Assembly: GCF_014842265.1 (NCBI RefSeq)
Contig: NZ_JACYVI010000004.1
Coordinates: forward strand, 124,001 to 188,000
Direction: 5' to 3'
From: Pseudomonas sp. CFBP 13711
GTDB taxonomy: Bacteria > Pseudomonadota > Gammaproteobacteria > Pseudomonadales > Pseudomonadaceae
Length of the DNA: 64,000 nt
A program made the translations under genes and the position numbers. The notes below the pieces were generated by a model. It ran no database searches and was not told where the DNA came from. It saw nothing but the letters and a program-made list of their open reading frames with translations. Each line of letters opens with the position of its first letter. Positions within the stretch are counted from its first letter, which is position 1. Shown piece after piece: positions 16,316-25,682 of this stretch.

Positions 16316-16879
16316 TTACGCCGGCAGGGGACCATAGGCACGGTAGGCTTCAATCAGCGTGTCGAAAACCGAAATGTCTGATGTGCTTCTCGCGATCAGT
16401 TGTGCACCCGCGACGGCCGAGAAAATGGCGCGCGCGCGGATGTCGCTGTTGGCTTCCTCGCAGTATTTCGCCGAGACGAGCAGTCGGCTCAGCCATTCAA
16501 CGTTCACCTGAGCGAAAGCCTGCATCTCCTTGACCATTGCGGGGGGAAGATTATCGGCTTCAGCCCCTACAAAACTTCCCAGGCACAGCCGGTTGTCGGC
16601 CTCCAGCGAGCGACGAAAAATTTCGGGGAATCGGCGCAATGCCTCCACCGGATCCGGCGTCTGCTCGCTGAGCGTTTCCAATGCAGCCGCACCGTCCTGC
16701 CAGTATCGTTTAGCGACAGCAATGCCCAGATCGGCCTTGCTTGGGAAGTGGTAGTAGATACTGGCTGCCTTGATGCCAACTTCATGGGCCAGGTCGCGAA
16801 AATTCAGGCCATTGTAACCCTGTGACTGGGCAATGTTTCGGGCAGCCAGGAGTATGGCCTCGCGGGCGTTGATGCTCAT
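16316..16879 (-). CDS. TetR-family repressor
   Basis: 187 residues from the ATG at 16879, preferred over 16894 because AAAGG lies 8 nt upstream of it. The HTH is at about residues 20-50 (FRDLAHEVGIKAASIYYHFPSKADL) and an all-helical ligand domain follows. It lies 105 bp downstream of the GST gene on the same strand. The GST promoter region holds two perfect 18-bp palindromes, the probable binding sites. No such site precedes the repressor itself, so it may be made by readthrough from GST, giving feedback control. Probable signal: an electrophile or quinone. Confidence 0.9.
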   Translation of the reverse strand: MSINAREAILLAARNIAQSQGYNGLNFRDLAHEVGIKAASIYYHFPSKADLGIAVAKRYWQDGAAALETLSEQTPDPVEALRRFPEIFRRSLEADNRLCLGSFVGAEADNLPPAMVKEMQAFAQVNVEWLSRLLVSAKYCEEANSDIRARAIFSAVAGAQLIARSTSDISVFDTLIEAYRAYGPLPA

Positions 16880-16984
16880 TGTCGTGCCTTTCATGGGTCG
16901 GACGAGTTGCAGTGGAGCCGGCCATCTTAAAGCAAAAGCTCCAGCTCCCGTCCTCTCAGATCATGACGTGCCCATCCAGTCGGA

Positions 16985-17686
16985 TCACGCGGAAGGCGAA
17001 TCCAGCTCCGGTATGCCACTGCTGCGATCGGCGTAGGCGGCCTGGAAAGCCGGACGTTTCTGCCAGCGCTGCCAGTAGCTGTCCAGATGCTCGAAGCGCT
17101 CGTCCAGCGGGGTCGCGTTTACCGGGAACTTGGAGAAGGCAATGGCGGTGGCCAGCGTGATATCGGCAAACGTCGGTTCGGCCCCGCCCAGCAGCCATTC
17201 GCGACCGTCGGCCAGATGACGATTCACCAAAGCAGCATGCATCAGCGCCTCTTTGCGGCAGTGCTCACCCCATGCCTCATTCTTCGTCAACTCCAGCTTG
17301 AAACCCAGCCCGGTGTGCAAGACGTGAAAGGCCGTGACGATCCGATAAAGGATATGCACCCAGATGCGGTTATCCCACATGTTGTCCAGGCCCTGCTCCA
17401 GCGCGGTTTCGCCCATGATCTTGCGGCCGGGATAAGACTGGTCGAGAAAACGGGCAATGGCCGGTGTTTCGGAAATAAAGCTGCCATCCGCCAACTGCAG
17501 CGTAGGGGTTTCTCCCCACGGGTTCATATTCAGGTGACGCCAGCCGCGCTGCTCGCCACCGGGCGCCATGTCATAGATGGTTTCATCGAACTGATCGGCG
17601 ATGCCCTTTTCGTGCATGAACAAGCGCAGTCGCTGGGGATTGGGGTACGCCGAAGGAGAGGTGAATAGCTGCAGTCTGGTCGTCAT
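16985..17686 (-). CDS. Glutathione S-transferase
   Basis: 233 residues from the ATG at 17686, where ACAGGAC is the ribosome site; the longer frame to 17716 would enter the operator. The N-terminal thioredoxin-like domain has the active-site region SPSAYPNPQRLRLFMHEKG and the cis-Pro glutathione motif GETPTLQLADGSFISETPAI. The helical C-terminal domain contains FADITLATAIAFSKF. It probably conjugates or reduces electrophiles with glutathione. It forms a unit with the downstream tetR and sits after azoR on the same strand. Confidence 0.9.
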   Translation of the reverse strand: MTTRLQLFTSPSAYPNPQRLRLFMHEKGIADQFDETIYDMAPGGEQRGWRHLNMNPWGETPTLQLADGSFISETPAIARFLDQSYPGRKIMGETALEQGLDNMWDNRIWVHILYRIVTAFHVLHTGLGFKLELTKNEAWGEHCRKEALMHAALVNRHLADGREWLLGGAEPTFADITLATAIAFSKFPVNATPLDERFEHLDSYWQRWQKRPAFQAAYADRSSGIPELDSPSA

Positions 17687-17714
17687 GGCGCTGTCCTGTG
17701 GGGGAAGATTAATC

Positions 17715-17732
17715 ACCTAACGGTTGTTAGGT
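17715..17732. promoter_or_regulatory. TetR operator 1, ACCTAAC-N4-GTTAGGT
   Basis: Perfect 7-bp inverted repeat with spacer GGTT, 29 bp upstream of the GST start codon, where a bound repressor would block transcription. Confidence 0.85.
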
Positions 17733-17773
17733 AGGCCAACCTTAGGCTTGAATACCGCCTCGGTCAATAGGCT

Positions 17774-17791
17774 ACCTAACATTCGTTAGGT
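17774..17791. promoter_or_regulatory. TetR operator 2, ACCTAAC-N4-GTTAGGT
   Basis: Second perfect copy with spacer ATTC, centred 59 bp from operator 1, between the azoR stop and the GST start. Two identical 14-bp half-site pairs so close together cannot be chance. Confidence 0.85.
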
Positions 17792-17819
17792 ACGAATGCA
17801 CCCCTGATTTGACGGGCGT

Positions 17820-18446
17820 TCATGTCAGGTCGGCAGCCAGCTTCGAGGCCTGCGCCAGCGCCGCGTTGAAATTCTTCTCCGCCGTCGTCGCATCCGCGAG
17901 GGTGGCTTCCGAGATCACTGCATCGATGGCCGGTACACCCACCATGCGCGCCCAGGTTTTCAGGTAAGCGACCTGATGATCGTAGTCCTCCGTGGGGAAG
18001 TCCTCCCCAAGCGCTACCCCACGGGTAGCAAACACCACCACTTTCTTGCCTTTGAGCAGACCGCGCATGCCCTGAGCGTCGAAATCGAACAGCACGCCCC
18101 GCTGCGACACGGCGTCGATCAGATGTTTGAGGCGGTAAGGAATACCGAAATTCCACATCGGCACGCTGAAAACGATGACGTCGGCGCGATGGAAGCGCTC
18201 GCCCAGTGTGTGGATCTGTTCCCACACCGCCTGTTGCTCGGCGTTCATCTGCACGCCTTGCAAATCGGCGTACTTGGCCTCCAGTGCGGCACCGTCGAAG
18301 GGCAGCAGATCGGTCGTCCAGACGTCCAGGACATCCACCGTGGCGTCGGCGTGCAGCGAGGTCAGGGTTTCGAGGTAGCGCGCAGCGAGTTTGAGAGAGG
18401 CAGAGCGATCGCCGCGGGGAGAACTGGCGAGGTGAAGAATATGCAT
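17820..18446 (-). CDS. azoR: FMN-dependent NADH-azoreductase
   Basis: 208 residues from the ATG at 18446 (ribosome site AGGAAC). Flavodoxin-like quinone/azo reductase: the FMN-phosphate loop LHLASSPRGDRSASLKLA opens the protein, then FSVPMWNFGIPYRLKHLID and VFATRGVALG form the flavin and dimer contacts typical of AzoR. It reduces quinones, and azo dyes as a side activity. GST and tetR lie downstream on the same strand, with the twin operators in between, so azoR itself is upstream of those operators and probably has another promoter. Confidence 0.93.
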   Translation of the reverse strand: MHILHLASSPRGDRSASLKLAARYLETLTSLHADATVDVLDVWTTDLLPFDGAALEAKYADLQGVQMNAEQQAVWEQIHTLGERFHRADVIVFSVPMWNFGIPYRLKHLIDAVSQRGVLFDFDAQGMRGLLKGKKVVVFATRGVALGEDFPTEDYDHQVAYLKTWARMVGVPAIDAVISEATLADATTAEKNFNAALAQASKLAADLT

Positions 18447-18670
18447 GGGATTTGTTCCTGTGGGGGTGGGCAAGCGATGTCATTTAGTCCGTGACGCGCA
18501 GGCCGATGTTCCCGGCAGGTAGACGGGGTGATGAGGCGATTGATCAACCCTCCTGCCTGCCCACGTTCGATTCTTGATAGAATCCGCGCCGCGTTGCCCG
18601 GTCGGCACGCGTTCATCTGAATCATTCACCCGGTAGGCCCTTTGCGAGGGTCACCACCTGGAGACGCCAC

Positions 18671-19642
18671 ATGACCCAACCCGCACCCATCGTCGTCGCG
18701 GCGCTGTACAAATTCGTCACCCTTTCCGATTACGTCGCACTGCGCGAGCCACTGCTGCAGGCGATGGTCGACAACGGCATCAAAGGCACCTTGCTGATCG
18801 CCGAAGAAGGCATCAACGGCACGGTGTCCGGCAGTCGCGAGGGCATCGACGGCTTGATGGCCTGGCTGAAGAAAGACCCGCGCATGGTCGACATCGACCA
18901 CAAGGAATCGTACTGCGACGAGCAGCCGTTCTACCGCACCAAGGTCAAACTCAAGAAAGAGATCGTGACCCTCGGCGTCCCGGGCGTTGACCCGAACAAG
19001 GCGGTCGGCACCTATGTCGATCCCAAGGACTGGAACGCGCTGATCGCCGACCCTGAAGTGCTGCTCATCGACACGCGCAACGATTACGAGGTGTCGATCG
19101 GCACCTTCGAAGGCGCGATTGACCCCAAGACCACTTCATTCCGTGAATTTCCCGATTACATCAAGGCGAATTTCGATCCGGCCAGGCACAAGAAGGTCGC
19201 GATGTTCTGCACCGGCGGCATTCGCTGTGAGAAGGCCTCCAGCTACATGCTCGGTGAAGGGTTCGAAGAGGTCTATCACCTCAAGGGCGGCATTCTCAAA
19301 TACCTGGAAGAAGTGCCCCAGGAAGAAACCCGCTGGCAGGGCGACTGCTTCGTGTTCGACAATCGCGTCACCGTCCGCCACGACCTGACCGAAGGCGACT
19401 ACGATCAATGCCATGCCTGCCGCACGCCGATCAGCGCAGAGGACCGTGCCAGCGGACATTATTCGCCGGGCGTCAGCTGCCCGCATTGCTGGGATTCGCT
19501 GAGCGAGAAAACCCGTCGCAGCGCCATCGACCGGCAAAAGCAGATCGAACTGGCGAAGGCGCGCAATCAGCCGCACCCGATCGGTCGCAATTACCGTGCG
19601 CTTGACGGCCAGGCGACTGAAACCCACAACAACGAGGCCTGA
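18671..19642 (+). CDS. trhO: tRNA uridine(34) hydroxylase, rhodanese-type
   Basis: 323 residues. Oxygen-dependent 5-hydroxylation of U34 in tRNA, first step to cmo5U/mcmo5U. An N-terminal acylphosphatase-like domain (about 1-95, [17 protein letters not shown]) is followed by a rhodanese domain whose catalytic loop is [17 protein letters not shown], and a C-terminal Cys-rich segment ([21 protein letters not shown]) typical of the long YceA type. RBS GGAGACG. The DsbA-like gene starts 3 bp after its stop. Confidence 0.94.
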   Translation: MTQPAPIVVAALYKFVTLSDYVALREPLLQAMVDNGIKGTLLIAEEGINGTVSGSREGIDGLMAWLKKDPRMVDIDHKESYCDEQPFYRTKVKLKKEIVTLGVPGVDPNKAVGTYVDPKDWNALIADPEVLLIDTRNDYEVSIGTFEGAIDPKTTSFREFPDYIKANFDPARHKKVAMFCTGGIRCEKASSYMLGEGFEEVYHLKGGILKYLEEVPQEETRWQGDCFVFDNRVTVRHDLTEGDYDQCHACRTPISAEDRASGHYSPGVSCPHCWDSLSEKTRRSAIDRQKQIELAKARNQPHPIGRNYRALDGQATETHNNEA

Positions 19643-19645
19643 GCC

Positions 19646-20281
19646 ATGTCCACCCGCCTGCTGTATGTGATGGACCCGATGTGTTCGTGGTGCTGGGGGT
19701 TTTCTCCGGTGGCCGAAGCATTGGTCGAGCAGGCGGCAGCGGCGGGGGTGCCGTTGCATCTGGTGGTGGGCGGATTGCGCACCGGCAGTGGCGCGGCCCT
19801 GGAACCGACGACCAAACGCTACATTCTCGAACACTGGCAAGCGGTGCACGACGCCACGGGGCAGGCATTCCGTTTCGACGGCGCCTTGCCCGACGGTTTC
19901 GTCTACGACACCGCGCCGGCCTGCCGTGCCATCGTTGCGGCGCGCAGCCTGGCGCCGGATGTCGCCTGGCGGCTGGTCAAAGAAATCCAGCAGGCCTTCT
20001 ACCTGCACGGCCGCGACGTCACCCACGGCTCGGTGCTGGCCGAGCTGGCGGAAAAAGCCGGCCTGCCGCGCATCGAGTTCGCCGAAGCCTTCGACAGCGT
20101 CGAACAGCACACCGCGACCGCGTCGGATTTCTCCTGGGTTCAGGACTTGGGCATCGCGGGTTTCCCGACGCTGCTCGCTGAGCGCAATGGCCAACTGGCG
20201 CTGCTGACCAACGGCTATCAACCCCTCGATGTCCTCGGGCCCTTGCTGGGTCGCTGGCTGGAGCGCAACGCCAGTGCCTGA
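19646..20281 (+). CDS. DsbA-family protein, COG3531 type
   Basis: 211 residues, no signal peptide, so probably cytosolic. The thioredoxin-fold active site is CSWC in MDPMCSWCWGFSPV (residues 12-15). A helical insertion and the cis-Pro strand GIAGFPTLLAERNGQ complete the DsbA/FrnE-like fold. It is packed between trhO (3 bp gap) and the ABC exporter (overlap), the order of PA0858-PA0860 in P. aeruginosa. Substrate unknown. Confidence 0.88.
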   Translation: MSTRLLYVMDPMCSWCWGFSPVAEALVEQAAAAGVPLHLVVGGLRTGSGAALEPTTKRYILEHWQAVHDATGQAFRFDGALPDGFVYDTAPACRAIVAARSLAPDVAWRLVKEIQQAFYLHGRDVTHGSVLAELAEKAGLPRIEFAEAFDSVEQHTATASDFSWVQDLGIAGFPTLLAERNGQLALLTNGYQPLDVLGPLLGRWLERNASA

Positions 20282-22115
20282 CGTCTCCGACCTGGAACAT
20301 CGCAGTAGCGCCGCATCGGCACATGAGCGTCCGGCCGGTGATCGCCTGAACTGGGCGCAGATCCGCCGCCTCGTCCTGCAGCACAAAAAGGCGCTGTGGG
20401 TGGCCAATGGTGTCGCTGTCCTGGCGGTCCTCTGCTCAGTGCCGATCCCGCTGCTGCTGCCCTTGTTGGTCGATGAAGTGCTGCTGGGCAAAGGCAATTC
20501 GGCGCTGATCTTCATGAATCAGTTCCTGCCCGGCAGCCTGCACAAGCCTGTCGGCTATATCGGGCTGATGCTGGTAGCGACACTGTGCCTGCGACTGGGC
20601 GCGCTGGTCTTCAACGTGATTCAGGCGCGATTGTTCGCCGGGCTGGCCAAGGACATCGTCTACCGCATCCGCACGCGCCTGATCGAACGGCTCAAGCGTA
20701 TCTCGCTGAGCGAATACGAAAGCCTGGGCAGCGGCACCGTCACCGCGCATCTGGTGACGGATCTGGACACCGTGGACAAGTTCGTCGGCGAGACGCTGAG
20801 CAAGTTTCTCGTGGCGATGCTCACCCTCACAGGCACCGCTGCGATCCTGATGTGGATGCACTGGCAACTGGCGCTGCTGATCCTGCTGTTCAATCCGCTG
20901 GTGGTGTTCGCCACGGTGAAGCTCGGCAAGCGCGTCAAACACCTCAAAAAACTGGAAAACGACAGCACCTCGCGCTTCACCCAGGCGCTCACCGAGACCC
21001 TCGACGCCATTCAGGAGATCCGCGCCAGCAACCGTCAGGGCTATTTCCTCGGTTTGCTCGGCCTGCGCGCCCGGGAAGTGCGCGATTACGCGGTGTCATC
21101 CCAGTGGAAAAGCGATGCGTCGGGCCGGGCCAGCGGCTTGCTGTTTCAATTCGGCATCGACATCTTCCGCGCTGCCGCCATGCTCACGGTGCTGTTCTCC
21201 GACCTGTCCATCGGCCACATGCTCGCAGTGTTCAGCTACCTGTGGTTCATGATCGGACCGGTCGAACAACTGCTGAATCTGCAGTACGCCTATTACGCGG
21301 CCGGCGGCGCCCTGACCCGCATCAATGAGCTGCTGGCTCGCGCAGACGAGCCTCAGTACCCGGGAAAGACCAATCCGTTCGTGGGGCGGCAGACGGTGAG
21401 CATCGACGTGCGCGGTTTGAGCTTTGGCTACAACGACGAGCTGGTCCTCGATCAGCTGGACCTGTCGATCAATCCCGGCGAAAAAGTCGCGATCGTGGGG
21501 GCCAGCGGCGGCGGCAAAAGCACGCTCGTTCAGTTGCTGCTTGGCCTGTACACCGCCCGATCCGGGGTCATTCGTTTCGGAGGTTCAAGCTTGCAGGAGA
21601 TCGGCCTGGACACCGTCCGCGAGAACGTCGCGGTGGTGTTGCAGCACCCGGCGCTGTTCAACGACACCGTCCGCGACAACCTTCTTATGGGCCGCGAGCA
21701 GGATGACAACGCCTGCTGGCAAGCGCTTGAAATCGCTCAGATGGATTCGACGATCCGCGCGCTGCCCCTGGGGCTGGACAGCGTGGTCGGGCGTTCGGGG
21801 GTTCGCCTCTCCGGCGGGCAGCGCCAGAGGCTGGCCATCGCCCGCATGGTGCTGGCTGACCCCAAGGTGGTGATTCTCGACGAGGCCACTTCTGCGCTGG
21901 ATGCCGCCACCGAGTACAACCTTCACCAGGCCCTGAACCGTTTCCTCAGCGGCCGCACGACGCTGATCATCGCCCACCGGCTGTCAGCGGTGAAACAGGC
22001 CGATCGCGTGTTGGTGTTCGATGGCGGGCGCATCGCCGAAGACGGGGATCATCAGCAATTGATTGCAGACGGCGGGCTCTACGCTAGGCTCTATGGACAC
22101 CTGCAACAGGTGTGA
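20274..22115 (+). CDS. ABC exporter, fused membrane and ATPase domains
   Basis: 613 residues from a GTG at 20274, chosen because it overlaps the DsbA-like stop and has GGAG 10 nt upstream; an in-frame ATG at 20229 lies well inside the previous gene. Six transmembrane helices span about residues 40-320. The ATPase domain has Walker A GASGGGKST, Q-loop VLQHPALF, signature LSGGQRQRLAIAR, Walker B VVILDEATSALD and the H-loop IIAHRLSAV. MsbA/lipid-A-like half-transporter topology; works as a dimer. The orthologous slot in P. aeruginosa is PA0860. Cargo unknown. Confidence 0.93.
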   Translation: MPDVSDLEHRSSAASAHERPAGDRLNWAQIRRLVLQHKKALWVANGVAVLAVLCSVPIPLLLPLLVDEVLLGKGNSALIFMNQFLPGSLHKPVGYIGLMLVATLCLRLGALVFNVIQARLFAGLAKDIVYRIRTRLIERLKRISLSEYESLGSGTVTAHLVTDLDTVDKFVGETLSKFLVAMLTLTGTAAILMWMHWQLALLILLFNPLVVFATVKLGKRVKHLKKLENDSTSRFTQALTETLDAIQEIRASNRQGYFLGLLGLRAREVRDYAVSSQWKSDASGRASGLLFQFGIDIFRAAAMLTVLFSDLSIGHMLAVFSYLWFMIGPVEQLLNLQYAYYAAGGALTRINELLARADEPQYPGKTNPFVGRQTVSIDVRGLSFGYNDELVLDQLDLSINPGEKVAIVGASGGGKSTLVQLLLGLYTARSGVIRFGGSSLQEIGLDTVRENVAVVLQHPALFNDTVRDNLLMGREQDDNACWQALEIAQMDSTIRALPLGLDSVVGRSGVRLSGGQRQRLAIARMVLADPKVVILDEATSALDAATEYNLHQALNRFLSGRTTLIIAHRLSAVKQADRVLVFDGGRIAEDGDHQQLIADGGLYARLYGHLQQV

Positions 22116-22379
22116 TACAGCCGGGCGAGCTACGGGCAGGACGCAATAGCGTATCGCCACTGGAGCACGTCAATTCTTGGGCTATGCTTGCCCAGGCGCT
22201 TACCGAAAATGTGAAAAGCGTCATATTTACGTCTTCGCACCCAATTGGCTGGTTACGTCTTGTAAAAGATGTGAGAGATTGTCTGCTGCGTCGTGGAATT
22301 AGCGAAGTCCCTCAGGCTCCAGGAAGGTTGCCTGGCGTGGGGGGACTGAGAATCTGGCAGTGCTGATCAAAGGGACACC

Positions 22380-24845
22380 ATGAAGCAAAAGCGGATCCTC
22401 GGGAAGCCTCGTCTTCTGGGCATCGTCTGGCCGTTTATCGCTGTTGTGCTGTTACAGGCACTGCTCGGCTGCGTCAGCTTGTACATGATGTCCGCGGTCC
22501 GCAGCTACATCGGCGGTGAGAGCCTGTGGTCGAAGGGCCAGAAAGACGCCATTTATTATCTGAATCTCTACGCCAACAGCCGCGACGACATCAACTACCT
22601 GAAATACCAGCAGGCGATCGCCATTCCCCAGGGCGGGCATGATTTGCGCCTGGCGATGGATCAGCCGGTGCCCGACATCGTGCGCGCCAAGGCCGGGATT
22701 CTGCAGGGGGGTAACCATCCCGACGATGCGCAGAGCATCATCTGGCTCTATCTGAACTTCCAGCACTTCAGCTACCTGGAAAAGGCCATCGACCTGTGGA
22801 AGGTCGGTGACAACTATCTCGTGCAGCTCGATGAAGTCGCCCGTGAAATGCACGCACGGATTCAGGAAGGCAACGTCACCAACAGTGAAGTCCTGGGCTG
22901 GCGCCAGCGCATCAGCGCCATCAACGAAGGTGTCACGCCGGCGGCCATGGCTTTCAGCGACGCACTGGGGGAGGGCTCGCGGGTCATCCTGCGGATTCTG
23001 CTGGTGGTCAACCTCGCCACGGCGCTGTGCCTGATCATCCTTGCGCTGCTGCGCACCCATAAACTGCTGGAGCAGCGCCACGCCTTTGCGATCGCGCTGC
23101 AGGCGGAAAAAGAGCGCGCGCAGATCACCCTGGAGTCCATCGGTGACGGCGTCATCACCACCGATGTCGACGGCTCCATCGTCTACATGAACCCCGCCGC
23201 AGAGCTCATGACCCACTGGAAGAACGAGCAGGCGGCCGGTCTGCCGCTGGCCGCGCTGTTCAGCCTGCTCGACGAGAACGATCAGAAAGACACCTCGACC
23301 CTGATCGAGCGCATGCTCAGTGGCAATCTGGGCGGCGGCAGTGAAAGCTCACGACTGATTCAGCGCCTGGACGGCAGTACCGTTTCGGTCGCGTTGGTCG
23401 GCTCGCCGATCCGCACCGAAGGCAAGGTCAGTGGCGCCGTTCTGGTGTTGCACGACATGACCCAAGAGCGTCAGTACATCGCTAATCTGTCCTGGCAGGC
23501 GACCCACGATGCGCTGACCGGACTGACCAATCGCCGCGAGTTCGAATACCGCCTCGAGCTGGCCCTCAACGGCCTGGCCGAGCAGCCGGCGCAGCATGCA
23601 TTGATGTTCCTTGACCTCGATCAGTTCAAGCTGGTCAACGATACCAGCGGCCATGCCGCGGGTGATGAGCTGCTGCGGCACATTTGCACGCTGCTGCAGC
23701 AGGGCGTGCGCGAAGGCGATACGCTGGCGCGCCTTGGGGGCGACGAGTTCGGCATCCTTCTCGAACACTGTGCGCCGGAGGCCGCCGAGCGCGTGGCCGA
23801 AAGCCTGCGGCAAACCGTGGAAAGCCTGCACTTTGTCTGGAAAGGCCGGCCGTTTGTCACCACCGTCAGCATCGGTCTGGTGCACATCGACGATGTCCCG
23901 ACCACGCTGGAGACCTCGCTGCGCGCCGCCGACATGGCCTGCTACATGGCCAAGGAAAAGGGCCGCAACCGGGTTCAGGTCTACCACGACGACGACTCTG
24001 ATCTGTCCACCCGCTTTGGCGAAATGGCCTGGATTCAGCGCCTGCACATGGCCCTCGAAGACAACCGCTTCTGTCTGTACTCCCAGGAAATTGCAGCACT
24101 GGGCCGCAACGCCGTGCAAGGCCCTGGCCATATCGAGATTCTGCTGCGGCTGCGCGACGAGTCCGGGCGCATGATCCTGCCGGACAGTTTCATCCCCGCC
24201 GCCGAGCGCTACGGCATGATGACCACCCTGGACCGCTGGGTCGTGCAGCACGTTTTCATGATCATCGCCGACTGTCTCAAGTCCGGACACGGCAAAGGGC
24301 CGATGGCCGTGTGTGCGATCAACCTGTCCGGGACCAGCATTGGCGACGACGCCTTTCTTGATTATTTGCGACAGCAGTTCCAGATCTACGCAATCCCTCC
24401 TGAACTTATCTGTTTTGAAATCACCGAAACCAGTGCGATCGCCAATTTGGGCAGCGCCATTCGGTTCATCAATGAACTTAAAAGTCTGGGATGCCGTTTC
24501 TCTCTGGATGACTTCTGTGCAGGCATGTCGTCATTCGCTTACCTGAAGCACTTGCCTGTGGACTTCCTGAAGATTGATGGCAGTTTCGTAAAAGACATGC
24601 TCGACGATCCGGTCAACCGGGCGATGGTGGAAGTGATCAACCATATCGGGCACGTAATGGGCAAACAGACGATCGCCGAGTTCGTCGAAAGCCCCCAGAT
24701 AGAGCAGGCGTTATTGGAAATCGGTGTGGACTACGCTCAGGGGTACGTTATCGAGCGACCGCAATTATTCACCTGTGAATGTCTGCACGCACGGCCCGCG
24801 AGGCAGACCCCACTGTTGTTCAGCGCTCCCGGGACTTTTCGCTGA
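22380..24845 (+). CDS. rbdA: PAS-GGDEF-EAL c-di-GMP protein, RbdA-like
   Basis: 821 residues, close to the length of RbdA, which promotes biofilm dispersal. TM1 (about 13-33), a periplasmic domain of about 170 residues, TM2 (about 200-222), PAS (about 245-360), GGDEF with intact GGDEF motif (about 451), and EAL from about 580. In the EAL domain the motif is EILLRL, and the metal/catalytic residues in INLSGTS, EITETSA, SLDDF, LKIDGSF and YAQGY are kept; the loop-6 motif reads DDFCAGMSS, with Cys replacing the usual Gly. Position directly after the ABC exporter equals PA0860-PA0861, supporting the RbdA call. Confidence 0.85.
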   Translation: MKQKRILGKPRLLGIVWPFIAVVLLQALLGCVSLYMMSAVRSYIGGESLWSKGQKDAIYYLNLYANSRDDINYLKYQQAIAIPQGGHDLRLAMDQPVPDIVRAKAGILQGGNHPDDAQSIIWLYLNFQHFSYLEKAIDLWKVGDNYLVQLDEVAREMHARIQEGNVTNSEVLGWRQRISAINEGVTPAAMAFSDALGEGSRVILRILLVVNLATALCLIILALLRTHKLLEQRHAFAIALQAEKERAQITLESIGDGVITTDVDGSIVYMNPAAELMTHWKNEQAAGLPLAALFSLLDENDQKDTSTLIERMLSGNLGGGSESSRLIQRLDGSTVSVALVGSPIRTEGKVSGAVLVLHDMTQERQYIANLSWQATHDALTGLTNRREFEYRLELALNGLAEQPAQHALMFLDLDQFKLVNDTSGHAAGDELLRHICTLLQQGVREGDTLARLGGDEFGILLEHCAPEAAERVAESLRQTVESLHFVWKGRPFVTTVSIGLVHIDDVPTTLETSLRAADMACYMAKEKGRNRVQVYHDDDSDLSTRFGEMAWIQRLHMALEDNRFCLYSQEIAALGRNAVQGPGHIEILLRLRDESGRMILPDSFIPAAERYGMMTTLDRWVVQHVFMIIADCLKSGHGKGPMAVCAINLSGTSIGDDAFLDYLRQQFQIYAIPPELICFEITETSAIANLGSAIRFINELKSLGCRFSLDDFCAGMSSFAYLKHLPVDFLKIDGSFVKDMLDDPVNRAMVEVINHIGHVMGKQTIAEFVESPQIEQALLEIGVDYAQGYVIERPQLFTCECLHARPARQTPLLFSAPGTFR

Positions 24846-24880
24846 ACACATCCTACGCAACTTACATAAGGAGCTACACA

Positions 24881-25678
24881 GTGATCGATATGTTCATTAG
24901 AACCGGTCCGCTGATGGATGCCAGCAGTTACCCCGCTTGGGCACAGCAATTGATTGACGATTGCAGTGACGCCAAGGCCAAGGTGGTAGGGCATGAACTT
25001 TATCAACGCATGCGTGACGGGCGGCTCAGTTCTAAGACCATGCGCCAGTACCTGATTGGGGGATGGCCGGTCGTCGAACAGTTCGCGGTCTATATGGCGC
25101 ATAACCTGACCAAAACCCGATTCGCCCGACACCCGGGTGAAGACATGGCGCGACGATGGTTGATGCGCAACATTCGGGTAGAACTCAACCACGCCGACTA
25201 CTGGGTCAACTGGAGCGCTGCCCACGGGGTGACGCTGGAAGACTTGCAGGCGCAGTTGGTGCCCTCGGAACTCCACGCACTGAATCACTGGTGCTGGCAC
25301 AGTTGTTCGTCGGATTCACTGGTAGTCGCCATCGCGGCGACCAACTACGCCATCGAAGGTGCCACCGGTGAATGGTCGGCGGTCGTCTGTTCCCAGGACA
25401 CCTACGCGGACATGTTCCCGCCGGACACACGAAAGCGGGCAATGAAGTGGCTGAAGATGCATGCGCAGTACGACGATTCCCACCCTTGGGAAGCGCTGGA
25501 AATCATCTGCACCCTGGCCGGCAACAACCCCAGCGAGCAATTGCAGAGCGACCTGCGAATGGCGGTCTGCAAGAGCTACGAGTACATGTTTCTGTTCCTT
25601 GAACGGTGCATGACGCTGGAACGATCTCAGGAAGGTACCGGCTCGGTCCGTGAACACCGGATCCCCGCCCGCGCCTGA
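24881..25678 (+). CDS. TenA/haem-oxygenase-like protein
   Basis: 265 residues from GTG 24881, 7 nt after AAGGAG; ATG 24890 also possible. The earlier in-frame ATG at 24779 overlaps rbdA and lacks a ribosome site. All-helical, with LYQRMRDGRLSSKTMRQYLI, then RVELNHADYWVNW and ATNYAIEGATGEWS, and DDSHPWEALEII. These give the His/Glu-rich core of the TenA/PqqC/iron-redox superfamily. It follows rbdA by 35 bp and is probably cotranscribed. Substrate not deducible; often annotated as a TenA-family regulator in Pseudomonas. Confidence 0.8.
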   Translation: MIDMFIRTGPLMDASSYPAWAQQLIDDCSDAKAKVVGHELYQRMRDGRLSSKTMRQYLIGGWPVVEQFAVYMAHNLTKTRFARHPGEDMARRWLMRNIRVELNHADYWVNWSAAHGVTLEDLQAQLVPSELHALNHWCWHSCSSDSLVVAIAATNYAIEGATGEWSAVVCSQDTYADMFPPDTRKRAMKWLKMHAQYDDSHPWEALEIICTLAGNNPSEQLQSDLRMAVCKSYEYMFLFLERCMTLERSQEGTGSVREHRIPARA

Positions 25679-25682
25679 TCGG

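Noticed and set aside
22112..22366. 84-aa frame between the ABC exporter and rbdA
   Set aside because: No ribosome site or motif; likely leader DNA of rbdA.
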